Source of the DNA: Scatosoma sp045537295
GTDB lineage: Bacteria; Bacillota; Clostridia; Christensenellales; Borkfalkiaceae
Length of the DNA: 16,986 nt
Assembly: GCA_045537295.1 (NCBI GenBank)
Contig: JAZSPG010000001.1
Location: 1-16,986, forward strand
Direction of reading: 5' to 3'
Part shown: piece by piece, positions 5,572 to 11,967 of the stretch
How the letters are laid out: each line of letters opens with the position of its first letter
Position numbering within the stretch: the first letter of the stretch is position 1
The notes under the pieces: model-generated
Told to the model about the DNA's origin: nothing
What the model saw: only the letters and a program-made list of their open reading frames with translations
Databases searched by the model: none
Made by a program: the position numbers and the translations under genes

Positions 5572-7095
5572 TTATAAAAACGAAATAATTTGCTCGTCGT
5601 CTTTTTCGAGTATGCGTTTCATTGCGAGTTTCTCGCGCAATCTGCGGGAAGTCACCGCCTTAAAGCCCAGAGTTTGAATGGTGATAAGTGGCGTCATTGC
5701 CACCATAGCCACCAACCCGAACGCGTCTAAAAGCACCGCGCTTTCGCCTTGCAACACCGCGCAAATCCCGACGACGAACGGCAAAATGAAAGTGGAGGTA
5801 AGCGGACCGCTCGCCACCCCGCCGGAGTCGAACGCAATCGCGGTGTAGAGTTTGGGTACGAAAAAGGACAACCCCAACGACAAAAAGTAACCGGGGATAA
5901 GATAATACAAAATACTAAAATGACAGATAATCCGCACCACCGACAGCGCGATAGCCGTACCCACGCCCACGCACAAAGCAATCAGCATAGAACGCTTGCT
6001 CACCGCCCCGCCCGTGACGTTTTCCACTTGCTTGTTCAAAACGTGGATGGCAGGCTCTGCCAAAACGACGGTAAGCCCCAAGATAAAGGCAAATAAAACG
6101 AGTGTCCAGCTGGGTTGCTCAGCGAGTTGCGTACCCATTTTATACCCCAAAGGCATAAACCCGACGGCGACGGCGGAAAGGAAAATCAACAGACCGAACA
6201 GGGTGTAAAAAATACCCACGATAATTTGCAAAATACGCGCCTTGGGCAGTTTTAAGAACAAAAATTGCAACGCAAAGAAAAACACGGCGATAGGCAACAG
6301 AGCGATAAACACTTCCTTGCCCGTGTGGAAAATCGTGGAAAAAATTTCCCCTGCGCCGAATTTCATTGCATAATCAGGCAAAGCGTATTCCACCGTACCG
6401 CTGGACAACAGTCCCAAAAACAACACCGCGAGAATAGGTCCGATAGAACAGAGCGCGATAAACCCGAAACTGCTTTCTCTATCCCGCTTATCGCCGAGTG
6501 CAGTTGCAACGCCCAAGCCGAGCGACATAATAAACGGAACGGTAATCGGTCCAGTTGTCACCCCGCCCGAATCAAAGGACAGGGGCAGGAAATTCCCGCT
6601 ACCTTTTTCAAGAATTAGCGCGGTTAACGCGAATAATAACAGATAGAAAAAAGTCATCAAATGCGCTAAATTCAACCGCAATACGATACGCAAAATACCC
6701 AGCACCAAAAACGCGCCCACGCCCACGCCGATAGCGATAGTAAGGGTGGTAGGATTGACGACGTCGCGTACCTGGGTGGCTAAAACGGACAAATCGGGTT
6801 CGGCAATGGTCACGAAAACGCCCATTGCAAAACAGACGAAAAGCAGGGTTTTGAACTTACCCGACTTAGGCAACCCCGCGCCCACCTGTTCGCCCATCGG
6901 GGTCATTGCCATATCCGCGCCGAGATTGAACAGCGCCATACCGATAACGAGCATTATCGCGCAAACGCAAAACACCGCCGTTTCCTGCGCGGTAAAGCGG
7001 ACGAGCGGTGTAAGATTTAACAAAATCACGATAAACGCCACGGGGAAAACGGAAAGCGCTGATTCTTGCAGTTTTTTAAGTAAAGCTTTGAACAT
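5572..7095 (-). CDS. DUF1538-family membrane protein with two homologous halves
   Basis: A 507-residue polytopic membrane protein of the DUF1538 family, a group without a settled function. It is internally duplicated with an offset of about 248 residues. AEPDLSVLATQV (98) pairs with AEPAIHVLNKQV (346), FDSGGVTTGP (174) pairs with FDSGGVASGP (422), and TPMGEQ (65) pairs with MPLGYKM (314). Each half has several hydrophobic helices. The invariant FDSGG and AEP motifs inside membrane segments look like a substrate or ion path, in the way inverted or tandem repeats build transporters. The C-terminus (about 480-507) is soluble and charged. GGGAGGAA at 7106-7113 precedes the ATG. It is first in an operon with two PII-like genes, which suggests a transporter or channel gated by PII-type proteins, as AmtB is by GlnK and SbtA by SbtB. 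The substrate is unknown. Confidence 0.85.
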   Translation of the reverse strand: MFKALLKKLQESALSVFPVAFIVILLNLTPLVRFTAQETAVFCVCAIMLVIGMALFNLGADMAMTPMGEQVGAGLPKSGKFKTLLFVCFAMGVFVTIAEPDLSVLATQVRDVVNPTTLTIAIGVGVGAFLVLGILRIVLRLNLAHLMTFFYLLLFALTALILEKGSGNFLPLSFDSGGVTTGPITVPFIMSLGLGVATALGDKRDRESSFGFIALCSIGPILAVLFLGLLSSGTVEYALPDYAMKFGAGEIFSTIFHTGKEVFIALLPIAVFFFALQFLFLKLPKARILQIIVGIFYTLFGLLIFLSAVAVGFMPLGYKMGTQLAEQPSWTLVLFAFILGLTVVLAEPAIHVLNKQVENVTGGAVSKRSMLIALCVGVGTAIALSVVRIICHFSILYYLIPGYFLSLGLSFFVPKLYTAIAFDSGGVASGPLTSTFILPFVVGICAVLQGESAVLLDAFGLVAMVAMTPLITIQTLGFKAVTSRRLREKLAMKRILEKDDEQIISFL

Positions 7096-7154
7096 AACAG
7101 CGAATTTCCTCCCGAAACGAATGAGAAACGAATGAATTTTATATATTGTTATAT

Positions 7155-7183
7155 ATTATAAAACATATCCGCGCGTTTGTCAA
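7155..7183 (-). promoter_or_regulatory. Consensus promoter of the DUF1538/PII-like operon
   Basis: Minus strand: -35 TTGACA at 7183-7178, a 17-nt spacer, -10 TATAAT at 7160-7155. Expected start is near 7148, giving a leader of about 52 nt with a good Shine-Dalgarno sequence. Confidence 0.82.
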
Positions 7184-7197
7184 CCTTAAAGGCGAGC

Positions 7198-7222
7198 ATT
7201 TCACGCGGAAGAATTGTGAAAT
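7198..7222. repeat. Small inverted repeat downstream of galM
   Basis: ATTTCAC (7198-7204) and GTGAAAT (7216-7222) form a 7-bp stem with an 11-nt loop. A T-run follows only on the plus strand, where no gene needs it. It is therefore a doubtful galM terminator, and no better one is visible between galM and the DUF1538 promoter. Confidence 0.3.
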
Positions 7223-7244
7223 TTTATCGAAATTGCGCGAACGT

Positions 7245-7282
7245 CCTTATTGCCTGTATCGCCCTTATTTCCCTTATTGCCT
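7245..7282. repeat. Short degenerate tandem repeat at the galM stop codon
   Basis: CCTTATTGCC-like units recur: CCTTATTGCCT at 7245-7255, CCCTTATTTCC at 7262-7272 and CCCTTATTGCCT at 7271-7282, the last running into the galM stop. Units are about 10 bases and imperfect. Biological meaning is unknown. Confidence 0.45.
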
Positions 7283-8312
7283 ATTTGACGACGGAAAATT
7301 TATACACCGTCGTCGCCGAATACGTATCCCCCGCCTTTAAGCGCGTCGAGGGGTAGCTGGGGCAGTTTGGTGAATTAGGGAAGCCTTGTGTTTCCAGACA
7401 CAGCGCGCAGTGGTTGACGTAGTTTTTCTTTCCGTTAAACCCGCCCGTTTTACACGCGGTATACAGTTGCACGCCGGGCAAAGTCGTAAAGCAGTCCATC
7501 TTTATCCCTGATTGCTTGTCGTACACGAACGCAAAATGTTCCAACCCCTCGCCCACGCGTTCCAAGCAGTAATTAAAATCGTACCCGTTACAATGCGCAA
7601 TAAACTTCGCGGAAGAGAACATATCTTGCCCGAGCGTTTTAGGCGTGTAAAAACTATACGGCGTACCGTCTATATCCATAACTTCGCCGTGCGGAATCAG
7701 CTCGTCGTCTACGGGCGTAATTTGACGTGCTTTAATCATCAATTCCTGCTGTAAAATAGTATCTTCATACCCGATATTAAAATACGAATGGTTGGTGAGA
7801 TTGCACACGGTATCCTTATCCGCGACCGCGCCGTACTCAATCACCAACGCGTTCTCGTCCGTCAGCGTGAAAAATACGCGCACGTCCAAATTCCCGGGGA
7901 ACCCGCTTTCGCCGTCAGGCGAGGTATAGGACAAAACGAGCGTATCCTTATACACTTCCGCCCGCCACGCCTTGCGCGAAAACGCGCCTTGCGTACCGCC
8001 GTGCAAGGTGTTAGCGTGTTCGTTGACTTCGATAGGGTAGTACACGCCGTTGAGCGTAAACCCGCCTCCGCCGATACGGTTGCCGTACCTACCTATCGTC
8101 GCACCGAAGTTTGGGTTGGGTTCGAGATAATCCTCGTAATTTTTACAGCCGACGATAACGTCCAACAGCTCGCCGTTTTTATCGGGAACGCAAAGACTGT
8201 GTATCCGACCGCCGTAGGTTAAAATTTCGGCATACGCGCCCTGCGCGTTTTGTAATTTGTATACTTCGTAAGTTTGCCCGTCCTTGCAAAAAGAATAAAT
8301 TTTCTCAATCAT
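7281..8312 (-). CDS. galM: Aldose 1-epimerase (mutarotase)
   Basis: A 343-residue cytoplasmic galactose mutarotase, which interconverts the alpha and beta anomers of hexoses such as galactose and glucose. The family motifs are in order: GATIGRYGNRI, then NTLHGG with its His (99 and 104 in this numbering), NLTNHSYFNI with the catalytic acid His (175), GYDFNY with the substrate-binding Asp (about 245), and CLETQGFPNSPN with the catalytic base Glu (about 307). A longer frame begins at TTG 8366, but that codon lies upstream of the TATAAT at 8351-8346. The ATG at 8312 has GAGGT eight bases upstream and fits the usual family length, so it is chosen. The gene stands alone between divergent or oppositely directed units. 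No sugar operon is next to it, so its physiological sugar is not shown. Confidence 0.94.
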   Translation of the reverse strand: MIEKIYSFCKDGQTYEVYKLQNAQGAYAEILTYGGRIHSLCVPDKNGELLDVIVGCKNYEDYLEPNPNFGATIGRYGNRIGGGGFTLNGVYYPIEVNEHANTLHGGTQGAFSRKAWRAEVYKDTLVLSYTSPDGESGFPGNLDVRVFFTLTDENALVIEYGAVADKDTVCNLTNHSYFNIGYEDTILQQELMIKARQITPVDDELIPHGEVMDIDGTPYSFYTPKTLGQDMFSSAKFIAHCNGYDFNYCLERVGEGLEHFAFVYDKQSGIKMDCFTTLPGVQLYTACKTGGFNGKKNYVNHCALCLETQGFPNSPNCPSYPSTRLKAGDTYSATTVYKFSVVK

Positions 8313-8345
8313 AAAAAAATACCTCAATAAATATATCGTAAAGCT

Positions 8346-8354
8346 ATTATAACA
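8346..8354 (-). promoter_or_regulatory. Extended -10 promoter of galM
   Basis: Minus strand TGTTATAAT (8354-8346): TG, one base, then TATAAT. The -35 region is weak. Expected start near 8339 leaves about 26 nt of leader including GAGGT. Confidence 0.65.
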
Positions 8355-8414
8355 TTTCCCGTACAAAAAATCTACCGTTTGTGCAAAAATTTCGTGGAAA
8401 GCGGTGTAATTTTA

Positions 8415-8444
8415 TTGACAAACGCGTGGGAAGTATGGTATAGT
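8415..8444 (+). promoter_or_regulatory. Promoter of the glycine riboswitch and symporter transcript
   Basis: -35 TTGACA at 8415-8420, an 18-nt spacer, -10 TATAGT at 8439-8444 preceded by TGG (extended -10). Start is expected near 8451, just before the riboswitch. Confidence 0.75.
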
Positions 8445-8477
8445 ACTTGCAATTAAATAGCAAGCAAGCTAAAAGAA

Positions 8478-8645
8478 GATTGCAGAAGATAGGCGTTTTT
8501 GCCTAACCGAAGGAATGAAACTCTCAGGTAATCGAAAGATTGGGAACTGTAATCGGATAGCACTCCGGAGAATCTCGGTCAAACCGAGTGCCGAAGGGGC
8601 AAGGCGGAAAAAATTCCGTTAATCTCTCAGGCAAAAGGACAGAGT
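8478..8645 (+). promoter_or_regulatory. Tandem glycine riboswitch (two aptamers)
   Basis: Aptamer I lies in 8478-8554. Its closing stem is GATTGCAG (8478-8485) with CTGTAATC (8547-8554). It contains hairpin AGGC/GCCT (8491-8504), the core ACCGAAGGAA...AAACTCTCAGG, and an AATC-GAAA-GATT hairpin (8530-8541). Aptamer II lies in about 8563-8645. It has stem CTCGGT/ACCGAG (8574-8588), the core GCCGAAGGGGCAA (8590-8602), hairpin CGGAA/TTCCG (8605-8618), and the hallmark CTCTCAGGCAAAAGGACAGAG (8625-8645). These phrases are diagnostic for the glycine riboswitch. The downstream gene is an alanine/glycine symporter, a known target. Whether glycine turns expression on or off cannot be read with certainty from the sequence. 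Confidence 0.93.
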
Positions 8646-8709
8646 TACTGCTTTTCGTTTTATTTGCCCTTACTATAAACTAAGGGGATTTTACGGATTT
8701 TGGGTTATC

Positions 8710-8747
8710 TTTGACGGAGTGTTTGTATACTTCGTCAAATTTTTTTT
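8710..8747 (+). terminator. Intrinsic terminator, expression platform of the glycine riboswitch
   Basis: Arm 8710-8720 (TTTGACGGAGT) and arm 8729-8739 (ACTTCGTCAAA) form an 11-bp stem with one G-U pair and an 8-nt loop. Eight T follow (8740-8747). The GGAGG ribosome-binding site of the symporter begins directly after the T-run, so this terminator must be bypassed for expression. Confidence 0.85.
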
Positions 8748-8758
8748 GGAGGTTCACT

Positions 8759-10312
8759 ATGGACAAAATTTTAGAAGTGATTGCAAAGGTGAACGGTGCA
8801 ATCAACAGCGTTGTTTGGGGCTGGCCGATGATTATACTTATTCTCGGCACGGGCATTTTGCTCACCGTCCGCACGAAAGCGTTGCAGGTGCGTAAGTTTG
8901 GTACGTCTTGGGGTGAAACGATAATCCCCACGGTAAAAAGTATCGGCAAAAAACACGAGGGCAAGCGCAAGGAAAACACCGTATCACCCTTCGAGGCGTT
9001 TTCAACGGCGATTTCTGGAACGGTAGGTACGGGTAATATTATCGGCGTATCGTCGGCGATTATGACGGGCGGACCGGGAGCTGTGTTTTGGATGTGGATA
9101 TCCGCGTTTTTCGGAATGGTAACCAACTACGCCGAAAACTTGCTTGGTATGTTCTTCCGCAAACGCGACAACCTCGGCGGATTTGCAGGCGGACCTATGT
9201 ACTATCTTTCCGAGGGTATCGGAATGAACGCCAAAGGCAAAAAGGCAAGCGTATTAAAAACGGTAGGTAAAATTTTAGGCGTAATGGCGGCGGTATTTTG
9301 TATGCTTGCCGCAATCGGTATGAGCGGAGCGCAAACCAACAAAATGTCGGGAACGTTCCAAAGCGTGTTTACCAAGGCAGACCCCAAGGTAGTGGGTTTA
9401 ATCGTCGGGTGCGCGGTGGCAATCGTGCTTGCGCTCGTGATTTTGGGCGGAATTAAGGCAATCGGCAAAGTGGCGTCTATTTTAGTACCGTTTATGTCTT
9501 TGCTCTTTATTTTAATGGCGCTCATCATTATTTTTGCGAATATCACGATGCTCGGCACGGCGTTCGCGTTAATTTTCAGCAATATTTTCAGTTTCAAAAC
9601 GGCACTTGCCGGCGTAGGCGGTTACGCGTTCTCGCAAATTATCCAAAAAGGCTTGGCGCGCGGGGTGTTCTCCAACGAGGCGGGGTTAGGTTCGTCCGTT
9701 ATCGCGCATAGCGCGTCCGCAAACCGTGAACCCGTAAAACAAGGTCTTTGGGGCGTATTTGAGGTATTTTTCGACACCTTTATCATCTGTACGCTCACCG
9801 CGCTCGTCATTTTGGTTTCGTTTGGGAAGAACGAGGAAGTTTTATATGGAGGCGCATTTATCGATACACAGGTATCTATGATGTCCTTTGAAGAGGTATT
9901 CGGCGGATTCGGTACGGCGGTGTACTCGACGATTATCCCGCTGTTTGCCTTCACTACCATTTTGGCTTGGTCGTATTACGGCGAAAAATGCGTAGACTTC
10001 CTGTTTCGTAAAACGGGCGATACGGGCAGAAAAATCGCCACCACCGTATTCAAGGTATTGTACGTACTCTTGGTTATCGTTGCGTCGGTTATGGACGGCG
10101 AACTCGCTTGGGCGATTTCGGACACGTTCAACGGGCTTATGGCACTTCCCAACCTTATCGGCTTGGTAATTATGAGCGGTTTGGTTGTAAAAATCACCAA
10201 AAACTACTTTGACAGAAAGAAAGGCAAAGAAGTAACGCCTATGCTTTCGGCGTACCCCGACCAAAACGAAGAATTTATCGCGGATTTGGCGGGAGAGACA
10301 GAAACGGCGTAA
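8759..10312 (+). CDS. Sodium:alanine/glycine symporter (AGCS family)
   Basis: A 517-residue integral membrane protein of the alanine or glycine:cation symporter family, which imports small neutral amino acids with Na+. The family block follows the first helix and a basic loop: SPFEAFSTAISGTVGTGNI (from about 76, GTGN at 90-93), then GGPGAVFWMWISAFFGM and TNYAENLLG, and GGPMYYL. GLARGVFSNEAGLGSSVIAH is the other family signature. About ten or eleven hydrophobic segments can be counted. The start is the ATG at 8759, preceded by GGAGG (8748-8752). The TTG at 8711, 48 bases upstream in the same frame, lies inside the terminator stem. The glycine riboswitch in its leader argues that glycine is a substrate. 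The gene is monocistronic with its own terminator. Confidence 0.94.
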   Translation: MDKILEVIAKVNGAINSVVWGWPMIILILGTGILLTVRTKALQVRKFGTSWGETIIPTVKSIGKKHEGKRKENTVSPFEAFSTAISGTVGTGNIIGVSSAIMTGGPGAVFWMWISAFFGMVTNYAENLLGMFFRKRDNLGGFAGGPMYYLSEGIGMNAKGKKASVLKTVGKILGVMAAVFCMLAAIGMSGAQTNKMSGTFQSVFTKADPKVVGLIVGCAVAIVLALVILGGIKAIGKVASILVPFMSLLFILMALIIIFANITMLGTAFALIFSNIFSFKTALAGVGGYAFSQIIQKGLARGVFSNEAGLGSSVIAHSASANREPVKQGLWGVFEVFFDTFIICTLTALVILVSFGKNEEVLYGGAFIDTQVSMMSFEEVFGGFGTAVYSTIIPLFAFTTILAWSYYGEKCVDFLFRKTGDTGRKIATTVFKVLYVLLVIVASVMDGELAWAISDTFNGLMALPNLIGLVIMSGLVVKITKNYFDRKKGKEVTPMLSAYPDQNEEFIADLAGETETA

Positions 10313-10342
10313 CCCTTAAAGCAAAAAATCAACCCAAAAACC

Positions 10343-10383
10343 TCGGCTTTGTCGTGGCGACGCGACAGAGCCGAAAAATTTTT
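10343..10383 (+). terminator. Intrinsic terminator of the symporter gene
   Basis: Arm TCGGCTTTGTCG (10343-10354), an 8-nt loop, arm CGACAGAGCCGA (10363-10374), with one U-G pair, followed by A-run and TTTTT (10379-10383). Confidence 0.88.
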
Positions 10384-10413
10384 AGAAAAAATCAAATAAT
10401 TCGTAAAAATCCG

Positions 10414-10442
10414 TTGACTTAAAAGTTTAGGTGTGCTATTAT
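10414..10442 (+). promoter_or_regulatory. Promoter of ilvE
   Basis: -35 TTGACT at 10414-10419, a 17-nt spacer, -10 TATTAT at 10437-10442 with TG at 10434-10435. Expected start is near 10449, giving a leader of about 67 nt. A second TTGACA at 10471-10476 has no clear -10 partner. No riboswitch or T-box is seen in this leader. Confidence 0.7.
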
Positions 10443-10515
10443 ATTGTATAATCATATTATGTAATCGATTTTGACATATCAATTTGTTTTTCGAATAAAA
10501 CGGGGAGAGATAATT

Positions 10516-11577
10516 ATGCAAATCAAAATCACGAAAACGATGGCGCCCGCAGTAATGCCGTCGGAGGATAAATTAGGGTTTGGCAAGGTGTTTACCGACC
10601 ATATGTTTATAATGGACTATACCGAGGGCAAGGGCTGGTACGACGCGCGAATCGTACCGTTTGGCAATATTTCGTTGCATCCCGCCTCGACGGTTTTGCA
10701 TTACGGCGCGGAAATTTTCGAAGGCTTAAAGGCGTATAGAAGAGCAGACGGCGGGGTACAGCTGTTTCGTCCGATGGAAAACATCAAACGAATGAACAAT
10801 TCCGCGGAGCGTATGAGCCTGCCTCTTTTAGACGAAAAAGACGCATTGGAAATTTTGACGACTTTCGTGAAATTAGAAGAGCGTTTCGTACCCAAATCCT
10901 TCGGTACTTCGCTGTATTTGCGCCCGTTTATGTTCGGTAACGACGAGGCGCTTGGCGTTCACGCGGTAAAGAACGCTACCTTTATGCTAATTGCCTCGCC
11001 CAGCGGTAGCTACTACGCGGAGGGGATTAACCCTGTAAAGATTATGATAGAAAGCGAGGACGTTAGGACGGTGCGTGGCGGAACGGGTTACGCGAAATGC
11101 GGGGGCAACTACGCCGCAAGCACGCGAGCGGGCGAAAGAGCCTCGAAAAAGGGGTATTCGCAGGTATTGTGGTTGGACGGTGTAGAGCGTAAATATATCG
11201 AAGAAGTAGGCGCAATGAACGTTATGTTCAAAATCGACGGCGAAATAATAACGCCTATGCTCACGGGTTCGATTTTACCTGGTATTACGAGAAAGAGCTG
11301 TATCGAGGTATTGAAAAAGCTCGGTTATAAAGTAAGCGAAAGGTTGCTGTCGGTAGACGAGCTGGTAAGCGCAATGCAAGCGGGTAAATTAGAAGAGGCT
11401 TGGGGTTGCGGAACGGCGGCGGTCGTTTCCCCGATAGGCAAGTTAGCTTACGGCGAAGCGGAATACGAGATAAACGGCGGAAAAATCGGCGAGGTAACGC
11501 AAAAGCTGTACGATATCCTCACGGGTATACAGTGGGGCAAACTTCCCGACGAGTTCGGCTGGGTATATACGATTTAA
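10516..11577 (+). CDS. ilvE: Branched-chain amino-acid aminotransferase
   Basis: A 353-residue fold-type IV PLP aminotransferase, the last step of valine, leucine and isoleucine synthesis and the first of their breakdown, using glutamate/2-oxoglutarate. It is of the longer, eukaryote- or B. subtilis-like type. Visible motifs are LHYGAEIFEGLKAYR, LYLRPFMFGNDEALGV, GYAKCGGNYAAS with the PLP lysine at 194, EEVGAMNVMF, GSILPGITRKS and WGCGTAAVVSPIG. The ATG at 10516 has GGGGAGAG eight bases before it. The in-frame TTG at 10471 belongs to a TTGACA sequence and has no ribosome-binding site. It is transcribed from its own promoter and is separated from the leuA operon by a new promoter and T-box leader, so it is not under the same tRNA control. 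No convincing terminator follows it. Confidence 0.95.
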   Translation: MQIKITKTMAPAVMPSEDKLGFGKVFTDHMFIMDYTEGKGWYDARIVPFGNISLHPASTVLHYGAEIFEGLKAYRRADGGVQLFRPMENIKRMNNSAERMSLPLLDEKDALEILTTFVKLEERFVPKSFGTSLYLRPFMFGNDEALGVHAVKNATFMLIASPSGSYYAEGINPVKIMIESEDVRTVRGGTGYAKCGGNYAASTRAGERASKKGYSQVLWLDGVERKYIEEVGAMNVMFKIDGEIITPMLTGSILPGITRKSCIEVLKKLGYKVSERLLSVDELVSAMQAGKLEEAWGCGTAAVVSPIGKLAYGEAEYEINGGKIGEVTQKLYDILTGIQWGKLPDEFGWVYTI

Positions 11578-11619
11578 GTGAATTTGCAATAATTTCCTGA
11601 TAAAAATACAGGGAAACCG

Positions 11620-11648
11620 TTGACAAAAAAGAAAAAATACTATACAAT
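11620..11648 (+). promoter_or_regulatory. Promoter of the leuA-ilvBNC operon
   Basis: -35 TTGACA at 11620-11625, a 17-nt spacer, -10 TACAAT at 11643-11648. Expected start is near 11655, at the beginning of the T-box leader. Confidence 0.75.
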
Positions 11649-11685
11649 ATATATATTCATAAATTAAATATATAAAAGCAACGAC

Positions 11686-11949
11686 GGGAAAAAAATCCGT
11701 AAAATTCGAAAAACAAACAGAGAGTCGGCGTAAGGTGCGAGCCGACGCGGATTACGGAAGATAACTCCTCCCCGAGCTTCCGAGAGAACGGCGTAAAACG
11801 CCAAGTAGATTCGGACGGAAATCCACCGTTATAGGATAGTCTTTCAAGGACACGAGCGGACGGCGAACGCCGTCAAATAGAGTGGTACCGCGGAGCATAA
11901 AAACTTCGTCTCTTTGCGTTGCGTTTTTTAACGCGCGGAAAGAGTTTTT
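11686..11949 (+). promoter_or_regulatory. T-box riboswitch leader (branched-chain amino-acid tRNA sensing)
   Basis: The T-box core, TGGTACCGCGG at 11883-11893 preceded by AGAG, is diagnostic. TGGT would pair with a tRNA 3' end ACCA, which fits a discriminator A as in tRNA-Leu, -Ile and -Val. Stem I shows lower helix GGGA/TCCC (11686-11689 with 11769-11772), upper helix TCCGTAA/TTACGGA (11696-11702 with 11752-11758), distal AGAGAG (11719-11724), hairpin GTCGGC/GCCGAC, and GGTGCGAG (11734-11741). A perfect stem GACGGCG/CGCCGTC (11859-11874) lies just before the T-box. The specifier is not certain. CTC (Leu) at 11765-11767 sits above the lower helix, while ATA (Ile) at 11761-11763 is the alternative. 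Uncharged tRNA binding should favour the antiterminator and transcription of leuA-ilvBNC. Confidence 0.92.
11910..11949 (+). terminator. Terminator of the T-box leader
   Basis: CTCTTT (11910-11915) pairs with AAAGAG (11939-11944), an interrupted GC-rich upper stem (GCGTT/AACGC) follows, and TTTTT (11945-11949) lies after the stem. CTCT can instead pair with AGAG (11879-11882) of the T-box in the antiterminator, the expected switch. Confidence 0.8.
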
Positions 11950-11967
11950 GTTTATAAAGGTAAGGTT

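Noticed and set aside
7146..7340. Small plus-strand frame between DUF1538 and galM
   Set aside because: It has no ribosome-binding site, overlaps the galM end and lies across the DUF1538 promoter.
8313..8366. N-terminal extension of GalM from TTG 8366
   Set aside because: It includes the TATAAT at 8346-8351. The ATG at 8312 has GAGGT and matches family length.
8711..8758. N-terminal extension of the symporter from TTG 8711
   Set aside because: It runs through the riboswitch terminator. GGAGG directs the start to 8759.
8680..9126. 148-codon minus-strand frame opposite the symporter start, and similar frames at 9202-9597, 9622-9960 and 5749-6096
   Set aside because: They are shadow frames of conserved coding sequence with no start signal of their own.
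11596..11618. Weak CCTG/CAGG hairpin after ilvE as a terminator
   Set aside because: The stem is short and interrupted, and no T-run follows it.
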